64,000 nt of DNA from Helopsaltes ochotensis (taxonomy: Eukaryota > Chordata > Aves > Passeriformes > Locustellidae). Under the pieces are notes generated by a model that ran no database searches, was not told the DNA's origin, and saw only the letters and a list, made by a program, of their open reading frames with translations. Within the stretch, counting starts at the first letter, position 1. Each line of letters starts with the position of its first letter. The stretch covers positions 70,277-134,276 of the forward strand of contig VXBM01001006.1 in the NCBI GenBank assembly GCA_013400155.1. The letters run 5' to 3'. Positions 48,493-62,900 of the stretch are shown one piece after another. A program made the position numbers and the translations under genes.

Positions 48493-51400
48493 AGTATTTG
48501 AATAAATGTATTACAAGTATAAGTTCATAGCATCAAAAAATCAACATGTTTGTAAATATCAAGCACAAAGCCTTATCAGAAAACAGCTGCTGGTAAAAAA
48601 GATAATGGATTTGACAAGTAAGTGTCACTCTGGAAAGAAAATCAGAATAAAAACCTAGAAAAATATAATTGGATACCAAATTTTTACATTATTTCACTAT
48701 TGATATAATGGCCTGGAGATATCTTAATCACTTTTACTTTCTCATTGTAAAAATGTTGTTTTCCAATCTTCCTTAACAGAAATTCTCACTCCAAAAATTG
48801 AGATTGTCTGTTTAAACTAAGTTACGGCATTCTTTTATGGCCCCACTTCCCATAAAAAAAAATTCCAAACCTTCTATAAAGAAAGCATTCAAACATCAGA
48901 AAATTGCTGAATCTATCTATATTCCTTTAACAGATCTTTTTTATTTATGGAAATTATAATTACACATTTGATTATAAGAATATGCACCACTTTTCTGTGG
49001 GATCTTTGCCTTCACCAGTACACCAGACAGATTAAATCAACTTCTTCTCACTAAGGTGGTCAATTACCATAAGTAGCACTGAAAGGCCAAGTCCTGCTGA
49101 ATATCAGAGTTCTGACGTAGACTGGTGAGTACAATTGGTATTTCAGTTAAAATATCTGCATGACTAAAATAAATCTTATAGGTGTATGTGTACTGAGACT
49201 TTTTACAGTGTTAGACTTCACCCATGTGAGGAATGAACACAGAAAAAGGAAGGGAACATTTCAAATAGCACAGTACATTATATTTCAATTACTGGTTGAA
49301 AACATACCTACAGAATTAAATCTCTATCAGACAAAAGGCTTTAGATATGACGAAAAAAGCAACACACTAATTCCAGCCCATTTCTGTATTGAGTGTCTCC
49401 TTCTCCAAGCTTGTTTCAGTGAAAACATCCAGAGGTTGTTTTCAGCATGAAGTTTGGTACAGGAATAAGCAACTGAAAATAGTATCAAAAACTATTCAGC
49501 TTTTGAAGTGACAAACCTACCTCTACCTATAATAATACTGAGTGGTATGAAAGATCTAGACCACTTGAAAGCATTTGTTTCAAAAGAAAGGGCAGCTCAT
49601 TTCTCCCTGATCTGATGGAGCACTTCCATTCCCTGGCCCCTGTTATGACAGGTCACTTTCGGCTTTCTGAATTTAGGGCATCGAGACTGAGATGAACATG
49701 CAGAAAGCAACATCATTAGTAACATTCTTAGCCAGTCAAACCCCACTGTAAATGAGCTTTGTCTAGGACTGTCAGTTTTCTGGGTAAGAAACAACTATCA
49801 AATAGTGAATCACACATACTTAAAATCATTAAACATTTTCTGTGAAGCTAAACCCCCTAGGTCTCCTTAGAAGTCAAAGATACTTCTAAACATGAAGGTT
49901 AGGAGCTCAGTCAACAGAAGCCAGAGAAAAGCAAATTAAAGAAGTCATGTGTAGCATTTCTGTGTTATCTGAATGATTTCACTGCTTAAAAAGCTGCTTA
50001 TCTTGGTTAAGATTATTCCAGACACTATTTCAAGAAAAAAATGAGGCTAACATATTACAAGCAGCATAGGTAAGACAGAGGATTGTTGCACATTGGGTGA
50101 GATGGCAAACAACAAAGAAGAAATAAAAAAGTTGAGATAGGGAAGTAATAAGCTGTTTCTTGGAAAAAACAGAACTGTGAGGATCAAAGAGTGTATCTAG
50201 GAAAGCTGTCTGTTCTTCTGACTATCATGCAATTGAATATGTTGAAAAGAGGTATATTCTGTCCTAAGTTAGAGAAGTGACCCAATAAACCCTACACTTT
50301 GTGACTTCACCAAAAGTAGGCTGGCAAATTCCTACAAGAGCTTCTAACATTAAGTGAGAGTTAAAGCCATATGGAAACTGAAGTTCCACAGAATCTAACA
50401 AAAACAACAAAAGTCAAGCTGCAGTGGTGTGAATACAGCGTAACACTTTGATGTAGCACAAGCTTTCAGGGCGCGTTCTGCCACAGAATGGACAGCAACT
50501 CTGGTATGTGGAAGTGAAAGGAATTGAATTGAAATCTCTGGCTTGCTAAATAGAAATGTGTACAGCACAGCATTGGCAGTACCTGCCTCTGCATATGGTC
50601 CTGTCAATACACTGTAGCTTCTGATCTGGCAAAAATCTTGAAAGCACTCCCTATGGGCTAGGAGAGGAAAAACTCCAAACCCTTCTTGCCTCAGCTGTAG
50701 GTGCTTACCAGGTACATTATTGCTCAAGAATTTTGACCTATGAAGAAGCAAAAGCTTCACGACTTCAATCCAACTGGCAATGGGCTACAAGGGCAAAATG
50801 GGAGCAAGGGACAGAGACCTGATCACTATCAATTACATGTAAAAATCTAATATTAGAAACAGGAGGAGAGGCCAATTAAAGTAAAAAACAACCAGAAGAT
50901 GACTGCTGGACAACACAGTCAATGGGGGTCAGCCTTCCTCAACCTACAAACTGTAAACTACAAATATTAAATAAGCAGTAAAGAGAAAAGAGCTAGGAGT
51001 CGTTTCCAGGCTGGAGACGACATGTGCTCGGGGTGCTATTATGTGCACTGCACAGTTTTATTATGGGATGCTCTGTAGGCTCCAATTCCTTCATAGGTTA
51101 GAGGCTCCATCATCACTATCAAGGACCTGTGAACTAGAACTGGTCTGCTGCTGCTCCCAAGTTGGACCTACAAGTAAACCGCACCCAGCTCAGAGAGGCT
51201 TAGCTGCTCCCACTGAACCTCAGGTCACAGGAATGACACAGGCAATGACACTAGTAGGGAGAAGGTCACATCAGCAAAAGTGTCAGGAGAACCTGTGTAT
51301 GAATGTATCGTTTGTACTGTTATTTTATGGAAACATTTGCACCTAACCTAAGCATCAAAGCAATGATCTTTCATCACGAGATTATTTTTTAACTTATACT

Positions 51401-52097
51401 GACAAAGTTGTGAGTTGCAACTGCAACATATATAATAATAAGATTTTTCTCATAATTTAAACATATTTAGAACTGCATAATCTCTTGTATCATATTAATA
51501 TGAAACAAGGTTTCAAGCAGAAGATAGCTGTCAAAGATCAAAGGCAGTGTCCTTGTTAGAAACAAGACTAATTTGCCAGTTATCCTCAAAAAGCTTTCTA
51601 GTGAAATAAATTTCAATTTGATTATTTAGTAGGGTAACAAAACACAGCATGACTGTGTTTGAACAAGCATCGCTGATAGTTACTACTATCCTGACAACAG
51701 CCATAAATTTAAAAATAAGTATACAGAACTCCCTAGGAGCTCTTGTTTGGAACTGCTTTTTTGAAAGCTTTGCTCAGAATTGTAGGTCCTTTAGAACCAT
51801 GAATTGCAAAAGAGCAAAAAACATAATTTTGTTCAGAGAAAGTTCCTGTTCATTTACATCTCTGTAAAATACAAGTTAATGAGATGTTTTATACTCTAAA
51901 CACATCTTGAATAGCTCGTAAAAAACTTCAGTTGTAGGGACTCAAAATCTCTGGATGTGGTATAGACAAAATGGTATTAACCCAGAATGTAAATCTTGTG
52001 GATGAAAAACATTTTAGAGAAAAGAACCTTAGAATACTTTGTAGAATGGGAAAAGAGTTGTGTGGCAACTACCAGTGGGAGGATCTCCAAAAAAAAA

Positions 52098-52182
52098 AGG
52101 CATTTTTACTTCTACCTTCAGGAGAGGGCTAAACAAGCTTAGTAAAGCTTTCCCTCTCCTCAAGTTAAAAGTAAAAATGCTT
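52098..52182. repeat. Long imperfect inverted repeat (hairpin)
   Basis: Two 31-base arms (52098-52128 and 52152-52182) are reverse complements with about four mismatches, separated by a 23-base spacer. The shared core is catttttactt on the left against aagtaaaaatg on the right, together with ggagaggg against ccctctcc. An A-run precedes the left arm and T-runs follow the right arm, extending the complementarity loosely. The folded form would be a stem-loop of pre-miRNA size. It could also be a decayed MITE. I recognise no known miRNA or transposon family. Confidence 0.75.
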
Positions 52183-54220
52183 TTTTGCTTTTTTCAGTAT
52201 TTTCAGTTTCCTTAGGTGGTTACTGTTTTCCTACAGTGGAGGGAACTTTGCTCCCTTTAATCCTTGCATGGAGGTCCACTGATTTGAGGGGCTGAGAAGA
52301 GAGACTTACAGTGAAGACTGAGGCAAAAATATTGTTGAGTACCTCAGACTTCTCATCTGTTGAGACCAGTTTACCAGTCATGTACATCACAAGGAGTATG
52401 CTTTTCTTTTCTGGCTGAAATACCTACGGAAGTTCTTTTTCTTTGCATTCCCTTGCTGATTTCAGTTCCAACTTTGCCTTGGCCTTCCTGATCCCATCAC
52501 TACACAACTGGGCAAACTCTCAATATTCTTCCCAGGATACCTGTTCTTACTTTCACTGTTTCTGCATTTCCCTGCTATCCTTTAGTTTGACCAGCATGTC
52601 TTCACTCAAATATTCTGTTCTCTTGCCTTCCCTTACTGATTTCTTACACATTTAATTTAAAAACAAAAATTAATTTAGAAATTTCAAGTTAAGCAATCTA
52701 GAATTATTTGTGAAAATTGTAATAAAGAAGGATGTTATCTGAGAGAAGGGCATTCTTAAGGACAGCAGCTCAGGAAGACACACAGGCATGCTGCAATTCA
52801 CAAAGAATTTCACCCCTGTAGAAAATGAAATCCCATTACTGAAACTATTTCCTTTTTGTTTTGCATTTTAGAAGATACTGAAAGACTGACTGGCTGCTTA
52901 TCAGGGAATATATTCAGCACTTTTAGAAAGGGGGGCAAATCTCATTGACATGCTTGAAGCTGCCAGTGAACGTGTTTGAGTTTTAAAGACTGTGACAACC
53001 ACCAGTCAGTCAGCTGTCTGTTCAGTGCTTTTTCCCCACAGAGCATACCTTCAGTTCTCCATTACTGAAGCAAAGAACACCAAGAAAATTTTGTACGCAT
53101 TCACAATATTTTTGAGTAATATATACACATGACTCAAGAATAAGAAAATGTTTTACTTGGTTATTTATTTACTTAAATATATACATACAAAGAAAAAGTG
53201 TGAGACTGGGTCCTTCCAGGTGATACTTGACAAAAAACTATTTGGGGCATGTTGTGTATTCAATTCTGTGTTTAAGTATTTTATTTAAGTACACTAGAGG
53301 GGATGGGCAGAAGAAATTAAGGCAGTTTCTACTATGTATATACTAGCAGCTAGTTTATATATTATGACCAGTATTCTTGTTTATATATGGGAAACTTAAT
53401 TAAAACATTCTGCATATGTTAGGATTTTGGGAGCATTGGTCACTTTGGTAACACCACTGCCTTTTTATTATTGGATAAAGTAGACTTGGACATTTAAATC
53501 AGAGATTAATAAAAAGATTTTTTTTAGTACTTTCTTCAGTTATTTTACTTTCATTTTTTAATAAAACATTATCGGCATTTTTAGCTTTATTGTAGAAACA
53601 TTCAACAAGCCCTAAGGTACACTTACCGGCAAACATGATCAAGCAAATGAAATGCCCTTTACAAGGAACTCTCGAAAAAATACTTTCAGATTTCAAATGG
53701 ATTGTACATCTACCAGGTAATACTCAATTGTCCTGTGACTTCTTTCTCTTCCTTTTAACAATAAGATGTAAAACAAGTTGTTTTGAATGAGTGAAGAATA
53801 AAAGACTTGCAAACGTTTTTCAACAGAAAACTTTGACCTGTTGACTTGGTCTAGCTTCAAAATAAAGAAAATATTTCCAACAGAATTTTGAAAGACTTTT
53901 TATTTTTACAGAGCTAAAGCATTCACTTGTTAGTTTGCCAGTGTTACTTACCTAGTTTATCAAAGAAAAACTGCCAAGCCATAACTATCCTTGCGTACAC
54001 TTCCCTGCACCACTGCTACTTATTCTATACTCAATAGAAAGCCAGCTTATTCTTCAAATACTATGAACTGCAGTTTATTTGCAGAAATATTTGCAGAAAA
54101 TACTCTTTTCCCCATTCTTCACTTCCAGATATTTTAAATCAAGGGAAGTACAGTTAAATTCTGGCTTGTCTTCCCTTGCCACAGTTTCTTTCTATTTTTT
54201 CCTTCAGTTTCTAATGAACC

Positions 54221-54236
54221 AAAAAAAAAAAAAAAA
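54221..54236 (+). repeat. A16 homopolymer with purine-rich flank
   Basis: An uninterrupted run of 16 A is followed by a purine-rich ggagatgg/aggagatgg stretch to about 54276. It could be a remnant retrotransposon tail or a simple repeat. No source element is recognisable upstream. Confidence 0.7.
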
Positions 54237-56576
54237 CCCACAAAGAGGAGATGGAGAGGAGATGGAAAGGAGAAGGACAACAATACACAAGTTCCTTGCA
54301 CTTGTCTAACCAAATATGTCATATCTTTCTTTTCTCCGGTGACTTGTAGAAATGTTAATTCCTTCAACAGATTGGATTAAAATAGGATTTGAAAAGCAGA
54401 GGCTATTACCCCTAAAGTAGTAGTTTTGTGAAAGGTCAAAATGCAAGGTGTGTCTTTACTAATTTATTGCTTAAACATATTTTGTGTAACTAATATATCC
54501 AGTGGCAGAAGTTAAATTTAAACTGTTTGCACTTCATACAGTATAAAGAATTCGGAAAAATTCACTCCACTGCTCAAGGGAGAAAAATGTTTAAGTGTGT
54601 CAGATATAGATTTCTTCTCCCAGAATCCACAGCTCTTTACTAACTCTGAGCTCACTGGCAGATACAGCCACTTACCATGATGAAGACAACATATCCCATA
54701 GCTTTATTTACATTTTTGCTTTCCACAATCTCTTTCTATACTTTGAAAAAATGAATGCCTCTAGTCAAAAATCATATAATTAAAAATTAATGTTATCACC
54801 AAGATAGTATTTTGTGAGACCATTTGTATAAAAAGACAAAGATTCTACTTCTAGTTTTATTTTAAAAAGCTTCTGAAAACAGTAAGAAAGGTTGAAGTGT
54901 GTACTTACACAGGAAAAGACCTTTTAATAATCCAGATAAAGGCACGATTAGTACTTTTAGTAGCTTTGAAGGACAGAAGATTGATGAGATTTAACTGTAC
55001 AGCAAAAAGACATCTAATGAAGTTAAAAGGTGACAAACGTAAAGCAATGCAGATGTGATGGTAAAAAAATTCCGTTACTTTTCCTAAATTAAGCATTTGA
55101 AAGCTTGATGTAGGAAACTTAAAAATGCAGCAATATCCCAGGCACCTGTTCTTCCTGCTAAAGGAGCAGAAATTGTAACAAAAAGACAACGTTGAAACAA
55201 ACCGCAACTTTGAATCTTGGACAAAAAAGTTTGAAAGAATGAAAATTCCACTACAAAAGTTAATAGTGCAGCTACATGTAGAGTCTTTAGCAATGCCATT
55301 TGTCAAAATTTACCACAGAAATAGAAAAGGACCAAAAAATTCCAAGTTAAATATTACAAGCCAAGACTTCTCTAGTCAGGACTGACTAGCCCAGCTCTAG
55401 ATACCAGTACAGAAACTACACTAAGCTTATGAACAAGGTAAACTGTGATCAATGAGGAGCTGTTGTAGTGATGCACCAATTCCTTAACCTCTTCCAATAT
55501 CATAAGAGTGTAACAATTTGGATGGAGAGGAAGAAATATTAATTCTTATCCTTAAATCAAAGCATGTGGTGATCAGATGGCAGCAGTGGTAATAAGCAGC
55601 AGTTAAGATCATAAGCCGAAAAAAGGATGGCTATAGCTAACTGATATCTACCTGGGGAAGTCTTTTGGTACGTCAGACAACAGGCCAATTATTTACACAC
55701 CGAAGTATGTTTTATGTACAAAGACACTTCGAGCCTCTATAAGTCACAGAGCCTTTCAAAATCAAATCCATAGCTGTTTTAAGTAAGAATAATCTTGTCA
55801 TATTACTATAGAAAAAGCTGCATAGAGGAAGTTTGTAGGTAAATTCTAGGAAGTAAGGCTTCCAGGAAGAAGGCAACTCCAGTGGACCTCACTGAATTGC
55901 TTAGAGAAAAAAGTATTCTACAGGAAGGCAAAGAGATATCTTTGTGTGTTCATGTCTCACACTGAATGGATTTTGTCTTTGAATGTACCACATAGTTAAG
56001 ACAACAACTACCAGTAAACTACCAGTAATTTAAGCTACTTCATAGCTTAAATGAAGTAAAGCAGATATAATAATGCAGTTCTGATCTCAAATGCACAAGA
56101 AACGAAGACATGCACCTATAAGTATGCTTACAACATAAAAGTTTAGTCTGTTTACAAGTGGGAGGCAGAGCAGACATCTAGTGAAGACAGTTAATTACTC
56201 ATTTAGACAAACAGCTGTGCTAGGGTTTATTTCAATTCTAAAAACTCCAGACAACACATACTAGTGATCAGACTTATTCACGGAATTAGATATTTTCCAC
56301 AATGGTGCCAAAGAACATGTACACACACGTTTATAACACGTGAGCATGAACAGCACTGAAGGCATGCACTGATACAGGTGCTCTAAGTCAAATTTGAAAT
56401 GAGAGTCCATAATACTGAACTACATAAAATAGCAAAAAAGCTGGTAAAAGTATGCATAGAAAAAGGGCTTTCACATTTCATTAGCTAGTATATATGTAAA
56501 TTTAATTTAGAGTGCTCCTCAAAAGTATACTACATTTGTAAATATCAAATGCTAAATTTTACATACTAGATTGTGG

Positions 56577-56961
56577 AGGCTGATAGGCCAACTAATAAGT
56601 TAGGCACGCTCCCCTGGAGAGAGAACCCTTAGGCTCAACCTTGCCACACTCCCCTTGAAGGGGAAACCCTGGCTGACAGGCTTTCTAGTTAGGGCGAGCA
56701 AAAGTGTTAGCCCCAACACGCTTTGCTCTTCCTGTGTTAATCTGTTGGAACCCATTGCCCTTCCCTCTTACTCTGCCCCCAAACCCTCAGATGATTTGCC
56801 CTGATGCTCTACCCTGTCCCCTGCCTTCCCTATATAAACCCCTGCTCCCTCTGACTCTCCAGTTCTTTGTCCCTGGACTCCTCCAAGGAAGAAGCAGAAT
56901 CAAGCCCCCCACAGAACTCCAAATGAAGTCTCTTCCCTTCGGCATCGTGCAGGATTTCACA
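56577..56961 (+). mobile_element. Candidate solo LTR or LTR fragment of an old endogenous retrovirus
   Basis: This GC- and C-rich block stands out from AT-rich flanks. A TATA-type motif (ctatataaacc, about 56829-56839) is followed by C/T-rich sequence, the usual layout of a retroviral LTR promoter on the plus strand. One possible pair of borders is TGTTAG at 56705 and TTCACA ending at 56961, flanked by the 4-base direct repeat aaag (56701-56704 and 56962-56965). No AATAAA polyadenylation signal is visible, terminal inversion is weak (TGT...ACA), and similar C-rich sequence continues upstream to about 56577 with a small ccccttgaagggg stem. The borders are therefore uncertain. No viral coding sequence is recognisable. 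It is antisense to DOCK4. Confidence 0.4.
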
Positions 56962-59781
56962 AAAGGGCTGAAATCACTCAGCGGCTGCAGACGTGCCTGT
57001 GCCTCCAGGACGTCCCATTAAGGACGCTTCTCTAGGAAGGTCACAGCACTGACCCCCACTGCCCACCACGGCACTAAGTAATGATGTGATGGACAGGAAA
57101 TGGTGAACAGAGAAACTCAGTGTGCAAGCACAGTTGTGCTTCAATGTTGCACAAAGCTTCCTGAGAATATTGGCTGTATATCTGCAGACAACCACAGCAG
57201 AATGCTGGAATAGAATTTACCAGTGCTTGCACGGAGTCTGCTCTGAAATCCTGGTCAAACCTAGAAAATGCATATTGATTATATTCACAAGTTGACACCT
57301 TCATTGTCCGTCCTTCTTTTGTTGACTAGAATAAAGTGAGTTACCCATTTCAAAGCCTTTTTGAATCACAGCCATCTACTTTTTTTTCCATCCATCTACT
57401 TCATCTCCTAAAACACTTGGAGTTTCTAATTATGAAATTCCAAGGGTCCTGGATAGTGTATTTTGTGGCTTCAACCTGTCAAGTTGCAGTGATATAAAAA
57501 GCATTACTCTATAAAAACATCATTATTGTCAATTCTGGTTTGGCACATATGCTGATCGCAGTTACTTTTCACAGTAAAGCCTCCACAGAGAAAAGGATTG
57601 ATATGACAAAAAAAAAAGGTCAGAGAGTTTAAATACACCAGAAGAGGAGAAAGACTTAAAATATGGCATTTCTAAGAGAGATACTGCAGTTTCGCAGCAT
57701 GAAGCATTTCTTATTGAATAATTCAAGGGAGTCTTTTTCACAACACTAACCTAACTGCTAATTAGCCACAGCAACACCCTTTCAACAAAAATATAAAATA
57801 AGATCTAATTAATGACCATTCCTAGTGGCAAAAGATGAGGTTCTCTAATTTATCTGTGAAAGAAAAAAACAACACTAGAAGAGAAATAAAATTAAAGGGG
57901 AGATTTGAAATAAAAAAGCATTTCAAAAGCTAGGTTACTGAGGGCATTTCAGGGCCTAGGGCATACTGCTCTGGTTAGTCCTTGAAACTCATCATTGCAA
58001 GACCGAGATGATTATTTCTCTTTAGGAGAAATCCCTTCTATGCCAGTAAACACACAAGTTGTACATTATTTAAACTGATGCATGCATACAATTGGACTGA
58101 GAAAGCAGTATACCATAACCCATATATAAATTTTTTTAACTAAAACAGTGACAAAGCGAACCTGCATAATTCTTTGAAACTGAGTCAAGAAACTCCTCCA
58201 GCAGCTGATTACACTGTACACTGCTAAAACATGTTTTTTAAAGTTTAGTACATCACATTATTTCTCAGCTGGAAAATGAGGGGTAAGAGATCTATTTATA
58301 GAACATAGCAAATTTGATAACACAGAGCAGCACATCACTAAATCATAGATAAGTGGACAAGTGATTCCTAATGGGAGTTACAGTGTGCTCAGTAAACTGC
58401 TTCCACTGCTATTTACAGACTATCTATAACATTTGATTGAAATTTCAAATCCAACAATAAAACAACAAATAAAGCCTAGCTAATAAGCCATAAAATTTCA
58501 ATTGAATTGCTTCCGCTAGGCATATACATGAAATAACTTCAAATTAAATGGCACCTGACTTATGCATTTTACTATTCTAAATACCCCAGTCATACCATTT
58601 TCATTGTAGTGCTGAAACTGTTTTAACTTGTGTTATGTGCATGTCTTAAGTGACCAATAGTGCTGATCAAGGATATAGCAGGACAGATGTTTAATTGGCA
58701 GTAAGCACACAAGAGTGAATTCTCAGTTGTCAAGTTTCAGGCAGAAGTTCAAGAGAAATACATGCCCACAGCTAAAGCTGAGTCTCATTACTGAGTTTCA
58801 AATGCCTATCTAAGACCTTCTCAGTAAGTGAAGTATGAAAGTTTATTTATCCTTGCCTCAGAATGTTAGTTTACTTCTGATTGAGGTCCACAGGAATGCA
58901 AAGACATTTTATATGAAGAAGATGGTCTCCATTAAAAATCTGAAAGTCATGAGGATGATTTACATTTGAGAAAGTCAAGACTTTCTCTTTGTATGCGTGG
59001 ACTCAGCTGAAACTAAGATGTGAGCTCCTCCCTGCAACATTTCTCAGCAGCAACATAACACCATAATCATGCCAAACAGATCTGCTTGAAAGTATGCTTT
59101 TCCTTTAAAGAGACATTTGCTTCCTAATTTCCAGCAACCCACTGAACTTTTTAAAAATTTCTTTTCAGGGATGAAGCTATAAATTGCTCTACGATCTTCT
59201 TCCTATATTTGTTTCTTCATGTTCACGCTGACACCATCTTTCCACCTTCCTTTAAGTTGCACTGCTTTAAGTACTTGCATATTTTGTCATTTAATATAAG
59301 CAAAATGAAGTCCCTATATCTGTATTATTACCCATTTCCAATCATTTCCAATATTGGAGACACAAACTTTGTGAAAACAGGAGCTGTACAGTACGAGTGA
59401 AATTCTGTGAGTCCTTATTTAGAAAGCTACCAGCTCCTACGAACAAAATGTTCTGTCACTTCTCTTTTTACCTGCATAGAGCTCAGCAGTCTTGCATTCA
59501 GTCATCTTCACTTCTATAAAGTGAGGTTCCATCTCTCAAAAAAGGCTGCTATAGCCATATGCTTTCTGACACTGGCATAGTAACTAAACAATATAATGTA
59601 ATGGGGCCACTGGGACACAATTTTCTTCTATATTTATGAAAAAGTGGTAACATAGAAGTCTCGGGAACTGTTTAAGAAGTTTCAGAATACAGTATTAATT
59701 TGAAATCCAGTTGAAAAGCAAGTAAATTCTCCTAAGTTCTTTCTGTTGTTACTTATTAGTATAGCTTTCTCTCTAACTTAC

Positions 59782-59907
59782 CAGGCATTATAATATTGGA
59801 AAAACCTAGTTTCCTTGTTATGGATACTCCATGGGTAAATCTGGATGTATACTCCCTCCTAATTTGTTCTATGTCTCCATGAAGCAACTGAAGAGAAACT
59901 GCCAGAC
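59782..59907 (-). CDS. DOCK4: DOCK4 exon A: segment leading into DHR-1
   Basis: This 126-bp exon reads (G)LAVSLQLLHGDIEQIRRE through to KLGFSNIIMPG, closely matching DOCK4 just N-terminal to the DHR-1 domain. The acceptor is ttttcag before position 59907 and the donor is GTAAGTTAG below 59782. It begins with two bases of a split glycine codon and ends with the first G of another glycine codon, which joins exactly to exon B. The region links the N-terminal ELMO-binding/SH3 part to the phospholipid-binding domain. Between EQIRREY and ITRKLG the sequence TSRFTHGVS differs slightly from the human protein as I recall it, which is ordinary divergence. Confidence 0.95.
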
Positions 59908-62900
59908 CTGAAAATGAAGAGAAAAACAATGAAATATTAGACATTCAAACAGATTATTATTAGTACTTAAAAATTTTATGTATTTGCAAATATATATGAA
60001 TTCTTGAAAACAGAAAATTCAGAGGAAGTTTAGTAGTAACAAGCCAACCACCTTCAATTTTGAAGTGCATTTGCAAAGAGTATCAACATCCAAAATCAGT
60101 AAAGACGTGAAAAAAAAAAAGCATTAGCAAATTATTACTGATGTGTAATTGAACCACAATGACATGTATGAAAATTATCTCAGCAGGGATGGACTAATGT
60201 TTTAACTAAAAAGAGAACTAGAAAAGAGGTAAATTTTGAGAAATTTCAATCAGAGTATTTGCTACCATTTAAATTTTTCACTTCCTTTAACACAATCCTG
60301 CTTTTATCGACATTTAAGAAAAAAGTAAGTACACATACAATAGTCCCGAGATATGGGTGAAAGAAGTCTCATCACAGTGTATCACTTTATTTCACCTGAT
60401 AGAAAGTTATACAACTTATTCATCCAAAATCTGAAAAAAAAGAATCTAGTAAGCTAATAAGCCTAATCGGTGTCCTTAGGAACAGCAATTTCATAATGAC
60501 TAATATTACAATTTTTTTTCAACATTCACATCAGATCAGTTTTAATCAATCACGCTCTTTCTTATGTTTGCCAGAAGAGATGCAAAATGTAAGGGTGACC
60601 ATATAATAATTTTCTAATTTTTTTTCCTCTAGAACCAAGGAAGCGTAACTTCTTCCACCACACCTATAGTATACAAACAAATTGCAAAGACCATACTTCA
60701 TCACAGTTGAGATTAACAAAACCAACAGGCATGCCTTTTGCTTATTTCAAATATAATCACTGAGGCAAGTGTCAGAATGATACAACTTGTAAAGATTAAT
60801 CTTGCCTGACCTTCAGCGTTACTACAGCGTATCACGTGTCAACATACAGATCAAGGAGAAGATAAAAGCAGACTCTTTGTACACACTCAACAACTGGAGA
60901 TAAACAGACAACTCAGAAGAAGAGTCATAATGAATTTGAGATTAAGCTGAAGCAAATAACACGTACAACACAGACTGAACAACAAGGTCATCAGTCCTTT
61001 CGGCTTTGAAAGAAATTTTCCCTACAAACATGTTACTGCTTAACTGAATAAATTTACTTGAAATCTGGCATTTCCTAAAATCAGGGTTCAAAACTGTGTA
61101 CTATGTACTGCCAGTCCAGGCTCCTGCAGATGAGATATCTAATTACCATGACAACTTTTATATTATTCCTCTTACCTACACTTAATTTTTTTTTATTTTG
61201 GCAACTCCAGAGAATGTGATACTCTGACCAAACTTTCCTTCTCCTGAAAAGCAGTTCGCCTACACATCTCCAACTGGGTACATAAACAAATCTGACAAGA
61301 AAAACATTCAGTAGAGTCTTTTCTATTTTAAGGACTGTATTTAATGGCATGGATATTAATTATTTTTGTAGGGGAATTTGTTCGATGGTTATACAGTGAA
61401 CAACCTTTAAGAAGTAGTGACCATTATTATTTGGGCAGGTGAGAAAACAAACCACACTGTGGCTATCTGACAGTACAGAAGCTTGGTACAAAGTCATACA
61501 GGCAAAATTCAGGCTCTGTTAGAGTAGGTGAAAGGTTTTTCATTGCTGTATGGGAAGAGGCAGGCTGGGTGTAGCTCCCTTATAAATATGGATATTTAGC
61601 CCACCCCCAATCTTGCTGCTTTTATATTTTAAGAAATCGTTATACATACACATGTATAATCATGCCCTCATATGCCCCTATTGCACTGTTTCCTTGGAAA
61701 CCTGAAAAATCCATTTGCTATTGTTACAGATCACATCTACCACAACAGCATTAATCAGATATTGTACACCGCCTGGTGTAAAGTTATTGTGTTTTCTAAA
61801 CAAAGGTTGGAGACCCCAAATCCAATTTTCTTTCAGTAAAAATTTCACAGCTTTCCTTGAAGAATTTTATTTAACTTTAAAATCAGATGACAAAAAAGCC
61901 TCATCAATGGCTAAACAGTTTTAACTTGAGAAAAAAGCTATCTGTCAAGGATTTGACGTACTTGTTCCTGTAAGGCAAGAAAGATATACAGTTCTGTATC
62001 TCATGGCATTCTCATTGTTAGAAAAGGAAGAGTCATCTTTATAGATCCAAAAGCATCAAGAAATCTCTCAGTAAACACACTTGAAACACAGGTTAGACAT
62101 TTTACCTGTAGTTTAAGTACATCTTTCGAATATAAATGGCATGCATTCCCCAGCTTTTCAGAAAAATGAAGAACACTGGATTACAGATAGCAAAATTACT
62201 TAAAAAAGGTTATATGGTGGAAAGACGCCAGTAAATAGGAAAAAGTGAAAGTCAACCAGAATAGAAATAAAGCAAGGATGCACAGGGAAGGAAATCTGAG
62301 GGACCTCCAAAAATCAGGTCTTCAAATTAACAGTTTTACTACTGAAAACTCAGTTGCCAAAAAACGGGAACTGACAAGAAGGGAACTGATAAATCTGGTA
62401 AAAATGTTAAAGTTGGCAGCACATGGACTTTACATAATCAATGGAAAGAACACAATTCCCAGGTAAGCATTCAGATTGCTCTTTGAAAGCTCTATGAATT
62501 TTGCAAGGCACCCAGGCTACCCTCCATTAAGGACCCAAAATCATAAGAGGCATACTCTTTCTGAGGTGTGATACCCACGTTACAGAACAGGTTGCCTGAA
62601 TTCCCAGTGATTTGTAACATTCAGGATGTTGAGATGGGCAAAAGGAACATATTTTATACGAAAAGGTTTCATTCTGCTCTCAAGATCACATTATTTGATG
62701 ACCAATAATTGCCAATAGTGAGCTGTTCATAGGCCTCTAGTATCATCCCATGTCAGTACTTCCAAGGTGTCAGTTATAGTCACGTCTTTACTCTTCTGTG
62801 TTCCATTTCAGTCTAGGGTTATAGATAGTTAACTCTACACTGAGTAACTACATGTTACAGCTATTTGCAATTGTTAAAAACAAAGCATATATACCAGGGT

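Larger units (their letters stand above)
44343..59781 (-). other. DOCK4: DOCK4 intron A-B (15.4 kb)
   Basis: This is the largest intron in the window, falling just before the DHR-1 coding exons. It contains an LTR-like GC-rich tract (56577-56961), a long inverted repeat (52098-52182), an A16 run (54221-54236), a CR1 3' fragment (47099-47262) and an unrecognised minus-strand open frame (48046-48492). Other open frames here are short and resemble no family I know. Most of the remainder is AT-rich sequence in which I see nothing. Confidence 0.8.

Noticed and set aside
50395..50760. 121-codon minus-strand open frame in the 15-kb intron
   Set aside because: No recognised motif or homologous family, no splice sites and no repeat signature.
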